Assembly (NCBI GenBank): GCA_031274855.1
Contig: JAISPO010000004.1
Location: 1-8,694 of the forward strand
DNA from: Zoogloeaceae bacterium
Lineage (GTDB): Bacteria > Pseudomonadota > Gammaproteobacteria > Burkholderiales > Rhodocyclaceae
Length of the DNA: 8,694 nucleotides
Reading direction: 5' to 3'
The notes beneath the pieces were generated by a model. That model was not told the DNA's origin. It was given only the letters and a program-made list of their open reading frames with translations, and ran no database searches. Of the stretch, positions 7,031 to 8,694 are shown one piece after another (the first letter of the stretch is position 1; each line of letters begins with the position of its first letter). A program made the position numbers and the translations under genes.

Positions 7031-7038
7031 AAGGAGGT
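7031..7038 (+). promoter_or_regulatory. Strong ribosome-binding site of the universal stress gene
   Basis: AAGGAGGT, a near-perfect Shine-Dalgarno sequence 4 bases before ATG 7043. It shows that the in-frame start at 7016 is not used and suggests high expression. Confidence 0.9.
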
Positions 7039-7042
7039 AAAC

Positions 7043-7486
7043 ATGTTCAAACACTTTCTGATTCCAACCGACGGCTCGGAGCTGTCGTTCCAGACCACGC
7101 AACGCGCCGTTTCGCTCGCCAAGGAGGTCGGCGCCAGAGTGACCTTCTTCTTTTCCAAGCCGGAGTACCCAGTCGCTTTCTATGGTGAAGGCGCCTTGAT
7201 CGACCCGACTACTCCCGAAAAGTTTGCCGAAACCGCAGATAATCAGGCACGAGAAATCTTTGCTCAGGCAGAGCAGTTGGCCAAGGACGCCGGTATCGCG
7301 TTCGACTCGATGACAGCAGTCAGCGATCTGCCCTACGAAGCCATCATCAACGCGGCAGAAAAAGCAAGGTGCGACCTGATCTTCATGGGATCACACGGCA
7401 GACGAGGCATAGCGAACCTGTTTCAGGGTTCGGAAACCCAGAAGGTACTTACCCACTCGAAGATCCCGGTGCTGGTGTACCGCTAG
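7043..7486 (+). CDS. Universal stress protein, UspA family (ATP-binding type)
   Basis: A small cytoplasmic protein of 147 residues, one Usp domain, the normal length. It begins with MFKHFLIPTDGSE, the typical first strand with the Asp-Gly-Ser nucleotide-contacting turn (10-12). The C-terminal nucleotide-binding motif G-x2-G-x9-G-S is complete (G116, G119, G129, S130), so it belongs to the ATP-binding Usp group. The final strand, IPVLVYR, is also typical. Usp proteins help cells survive energy stress, oxygen limitation or stationary phase; in some proteobacteria they are induced by FNR/ANR at low oxygen. The neighbourhood fits that, but no convincing FNR site lies upstream. The start is fixed by the AAGGAGGT at 7031. 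The stop is followed at once by repeat copy B. Confidence 0.95.
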   Translation: MFKHFLIPTDGSELSFQTTQRAVSLAKEVGARVTFFFSKPEYPVAFYGEGALIDPTTPEKFAETADNQAREIFAQAEQLAKDAGIAFDSMTAVSDLPYEAIINAAEKARCDLIFMGSHGRRGIANLFQGSETQKVLTHSKIPVLVYR

Positions 7487-7533
7487 GCAGGTTACAGGCT
7501 TCAGGATCCAGGGTTCAGGGTTCAGCAAAATTT

Positions 7534-7560
7534 GTTGAGGCTCGCTATGCGAGCCTCAAC
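7534..7560. terminator. Core hairpin of repeat copy B, possible bidirectional terminator
   Basis: GTTGAGGCTCGC and GCGAGCCTCAAC form a perfect 12-bp stem with a TAT loop. On the minus strand, in the direction of ccoGH transcription, the stem is followed by AAATTTTGC, a short T-run. The position between convergent genes suits termination from both sides. The role is inferred from structure and place. Confidence 0.5.
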
Positions 7561-7572
7561 ACCAAGAGCTGT

Positions 7573-7613
7573 AACCTGTACCCTGAAACCTGAACCCTGA
7601 ACCCTGAACCCTG
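7573..7613 (+). repeat. Heptanucleotide tandem array in copy B (ACCCTGA-type)
   Basis: Units are AACCTGT, ACCCTGA, AACCTGA, ACCCTGA, ACCCTGA and ACCCTG, in one 7-base phase. The last units are identical, which suggests recent slippage or expansion. The array ends exactly where the ccoH stop codon begins. The corresponding array in copy A has four more degenerate units. Confidence 0.85.
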
Positions 7614-8165
7614 TTAATCCTCGGCGGGTTTGGTTGCGTCTACGTCGCCGCCGCCGATCAATATTTCCCCTTGCGCGGGCAGGACGACGTTTCCGAACAG
7701 CCGCCAGGTTTGCGCGCCGTCTTCGATCAGGACGATCCAGTGGCCCGATGTTGGCAACCGCAGGGATCCGGCGTAGCGTTGCCCTTCAATCGCAGGCAGG
7801 TCGATGGTTTGATCCAGACCTGCGCGGGTCGGATGAGACAGCGTCAATTTGAGCGAAGCAGGCGGTGGAGTACGCCCGTCGCCAGCGCTTGAAATGCCGA
7901 CCTCAATGCGCTCTTCCGTCAAACGCAGCCGCGCCTCAATTCCCAATTCGGCGGCAAGCCTGCTCTGCGCCAAGGTCTGCCCAACTGCCAGACCTTTCTT
8001 GTAGTAGTCGTCCGTCACCAGCGGATCGCTTGTCGTAAACGCAATCCATGCGGTGACGCAAGCGGCGATGACAACGATGAAAGGGCCGGCCATCAGGATC
8101 CACGGCCACGGCTCCTTGTACCAGGGTTTGCGGGGTAATTCGATAGTAGCTGTAGTGTCGTTCAT
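7614..8165 (-). CDS. ccoH: cbb3 oxidase assembly protein CcoH (FixH family)
   Basis: A 183-residue inner-membrane protein needed for assembly and stability of cbb3 cytochrome oxidase. A short cytoplasmic N-terminus ends in PWYKEPWPW, followed by one membrane helix (about 21-43), then the family hallmark DDYYKKGL (52-59) and a mainly beta periplasmic domain. This order and length fit FixH (Pfam PF05751). ATG 8165 overlaps the ccoG stop by 4 bases (ATGA), so the two are translationally coupled. No ccoI or ccoS follows directly: the next feature is repeat copy B and the converging universal stress gene. The copper ATPase lies about 5.5 kb further on in the hemN operon, so the usual ccoGHIS order is split here. 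FNR control is likely for the whole cco operon, but its promoter is outside the window. Confidence 0.93.
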   Translation of the reverse strand: MNDTTATIELPRKPWYKEPWPWILMAGPFIVVIAACVTAWIAFTTSDPLVTDDYYKKGLAVGQTLAQSRLAAELGIEARLRLTEERIEVGISSAGDGRTPPPASLKLTLSHPTRAGLDQTIDLPAIEGQRYAGSLRLPTSGHWIVLIEDGAQTWRLFGNVVLPAQGEILIGGGDVDATKPAED

Positions 8166-8694
8166 GGTCTGGGCATCAGGAAAATGGCTTTTTCGTGTAC
8201 GGCGATTTTGTCGTTAGGCAACGCTTTCACATCAAAGTAAATGATATGGGAACCCGCTCCGGCTGACTCAAGCGGGACATGCACCTGGTAGGTGACATTC
8301 TTGTTGGTGGCTGCGTCAAGCTCGACCTCCGGCTCGCCAACCAATTCGATCTTGTCCAAGCCGGATACGGTCACCACATATTTTTGCGGCAACTCGGAAA
8401 CGTTCATCACTTGCAGCCGGAACACATTTTCGATCACGCCGCCTTCGACTTCGCGCGCGAGCGTCATGCGATCGCGGATGACATCCACCCGCAGTTGGGG
8501 CTTGGTCGCCAAACCCCACACCCATGCAGCCGAAATCAGAACCAGAATGGTTATGTAAATGATGATGCGCGGCCTGATGACATGCCTGAGGATATCTTTC
8601 ATGTTCCAGTGCTTGGCCATCGCGTTTTCGGTCGAGTAGCGAACCAGACCGCGCGGATAGCCCATCTTGTCCATGACTTGATCGCAGATGTCGA
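8162..8694 (-). CDS. ccoG: cbb3 oxidase accessory protein CcoG (FixG), 5' part off-window
   Basis: Only the last 176 residues are visible. The frame stays open past ATG 8674 to the window edge, where it reads DICDQVMDKMGYPRGLVRY, the stretch that follows the ferredoxin-like 4Fe-4S cysteines in CcoG/FixG; one cysteine (8684-8686) is visible. So 8674 is not the true start. A membrane helix follows (IIIYITILVLISAAWVWG), then the immunoglobulin-like C-terminal domain found in the family (Pfam PF11614). CcoG is an integral membrane Fe-S protein thought to reduce Cu2+ during cbb3 oxidase assembly (R. capsulatus work). It overlaps ccoH by 4 bases. The catalytic N-terminal part and ccoNOQP are expected to the right. 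Confidence 0.93.
   Translation of the reverse strand, partial: DICDQVMDKMGYPRGLVRYSTENAMAKHWNMKDILRHVIRPRIIIYITILVLISAAWVWGLATKPQLRVDVIRDRMTLAREVEGGVIENVFRLQVMNVSELPQKYVVTVSGLDKIELVGEPEVELDAATNKNVTYQVHVPLESAGAGSHIIYFDVKALPNDKIAVHEKAIFLMPRP

Larger units (their letters stand above)
6830..7042. promoter_or_regulatory. Divergent promoter region of the flavoprotein and universal stress genes
   Basis: This 213-base gap between two outward-facing genes must carry both promoters. It is locally richer in A+T than its surroundings. On the minus strand TATTAT (6892-6887) is a 5/6 match to a -10 hexamer, but no good -35 lies 16-18 bases upstream. On the plus strand TTGATG (6971-6976) and TATTAA (6989-6994) are only 12 bases apart, too close for a standard pair. 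An inverted repeat, AACCG-N9-CGGTT (6922-6940), lies near the middle and could be an operator. CCCTT-N6-AAGGG (6899-6914) is a small hairpin. None is decisive. Confidence 0.45.
7487..7613. repeat. Heptad-armed palindromic intergenic repeat, copy B
   Basis: This fills the gap between the convergent universal stress and ccoH stop codons to the base. Left arm: five CAGGNTN-like heptads plus CAG (7488-7525). Then an 8-base spacer, a hairpin (7534-7560), an 8-base spacer, and a right arm starting CTG (7569) with five full ACCCTGA-like heptads plus six bases (7573-7613). The arms are reverse complements of each other in phase. The spacers and core match copy A (5486-5584), which lies in the same orientation. 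It differs mainly by extra heptads in both arms. Confidence 0.9.

Noticed and set aside
7015..7031. TGGCGCATGCCTTGA as a sigma-54 (-24/-12) promoter for the universal stress gene
   Set aside because: The -12 GC is missing and a start from here would remove the ribosome-binding site at 7031.
7016..7042. Upstream in-frame start for the universal stress protein
   Set aside because: It adds nine residues not seen in the family, and the strong AAGGAGGT at 7031 clearly serves ATG 7043.

Overview
The window looks like a chromosomal segment of a GC-rich, facultatively anaerobic betaproteobacterium, probably Rhodocyclales-like. I base this on the general look of the proteins and on the gene set: cbb3-oxidase accessory genes, an oxygen-sensing FNR, anaerobic haem synthesis and copper handling. 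The taxonomic call is an inference. I see no IS element, tRNA, rRNA, CRISPR array or phage gene. Coding density is high, and only one gene-free stretch exceeds 200 bases.

Layout from left to right. (1) 1-4634, minus strand, is a four-gene operon read leftwards: hemN (oxygen-independent coproporphyrinogen III dehydrogenase), a TauE/SafE-like (DsbD_2-type) membrane protein with an HCxxMCGG motif, a single-domain rhodanese, and a CopA-type Cu+ P-type ATPase whose last ~45 residues lie beyond the left edge. (2) 4648-5484, plus strand, is fnr, divergent from hemN, with a 9/10 FNR box (TTGAC-N4-ATCAA) at 4705-4718. (3) 5486-5584 is a palindromic intergenic repeat (copy A). (4) 5585-6829, minus strand, is a nitronate-monooxygenase/FabK-like flavoprotein with an unusual cysteine-rich C-terminus. 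(5) 7043-7486, plus strand, is a UspA-type universal stress protein, divergent from gene 4. (6) 7487-7613 is a second, longer copy of the repeat (copy B). (7) 7614-8694, minus strand, holds ccoH (fixH) and the 3' part of ccoG (fixG), the end of a cbb3 oxidase operon that continues off the right edge.

How they fit together: the genes largely form one micro-aerobic respiration locus. CcoG and CcoH assist assembly of cbb3 oxidase, the CopA-type pump and the DsbD_2-type membrane protein probably serve copper handling for that enzyme or copper homeostasis, HemN makes haem without oxygen, and FNR would turn the set on when oxygen falls. The flavoprotein/Usp pair sits inside this locus and is bracketed by two directly oriented copies of the same heptad-armed hairpin repeat.

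The most noteworthy items are the two-copy repeat with its conserved architecture, the FNR box that falls at or inside the 5' end of fnr, the Cys-rich tail of the flavoprotein, and two operon junctions with the identical TAA-GCG-start arrangement and no clear ribosome-binding site next to the start.
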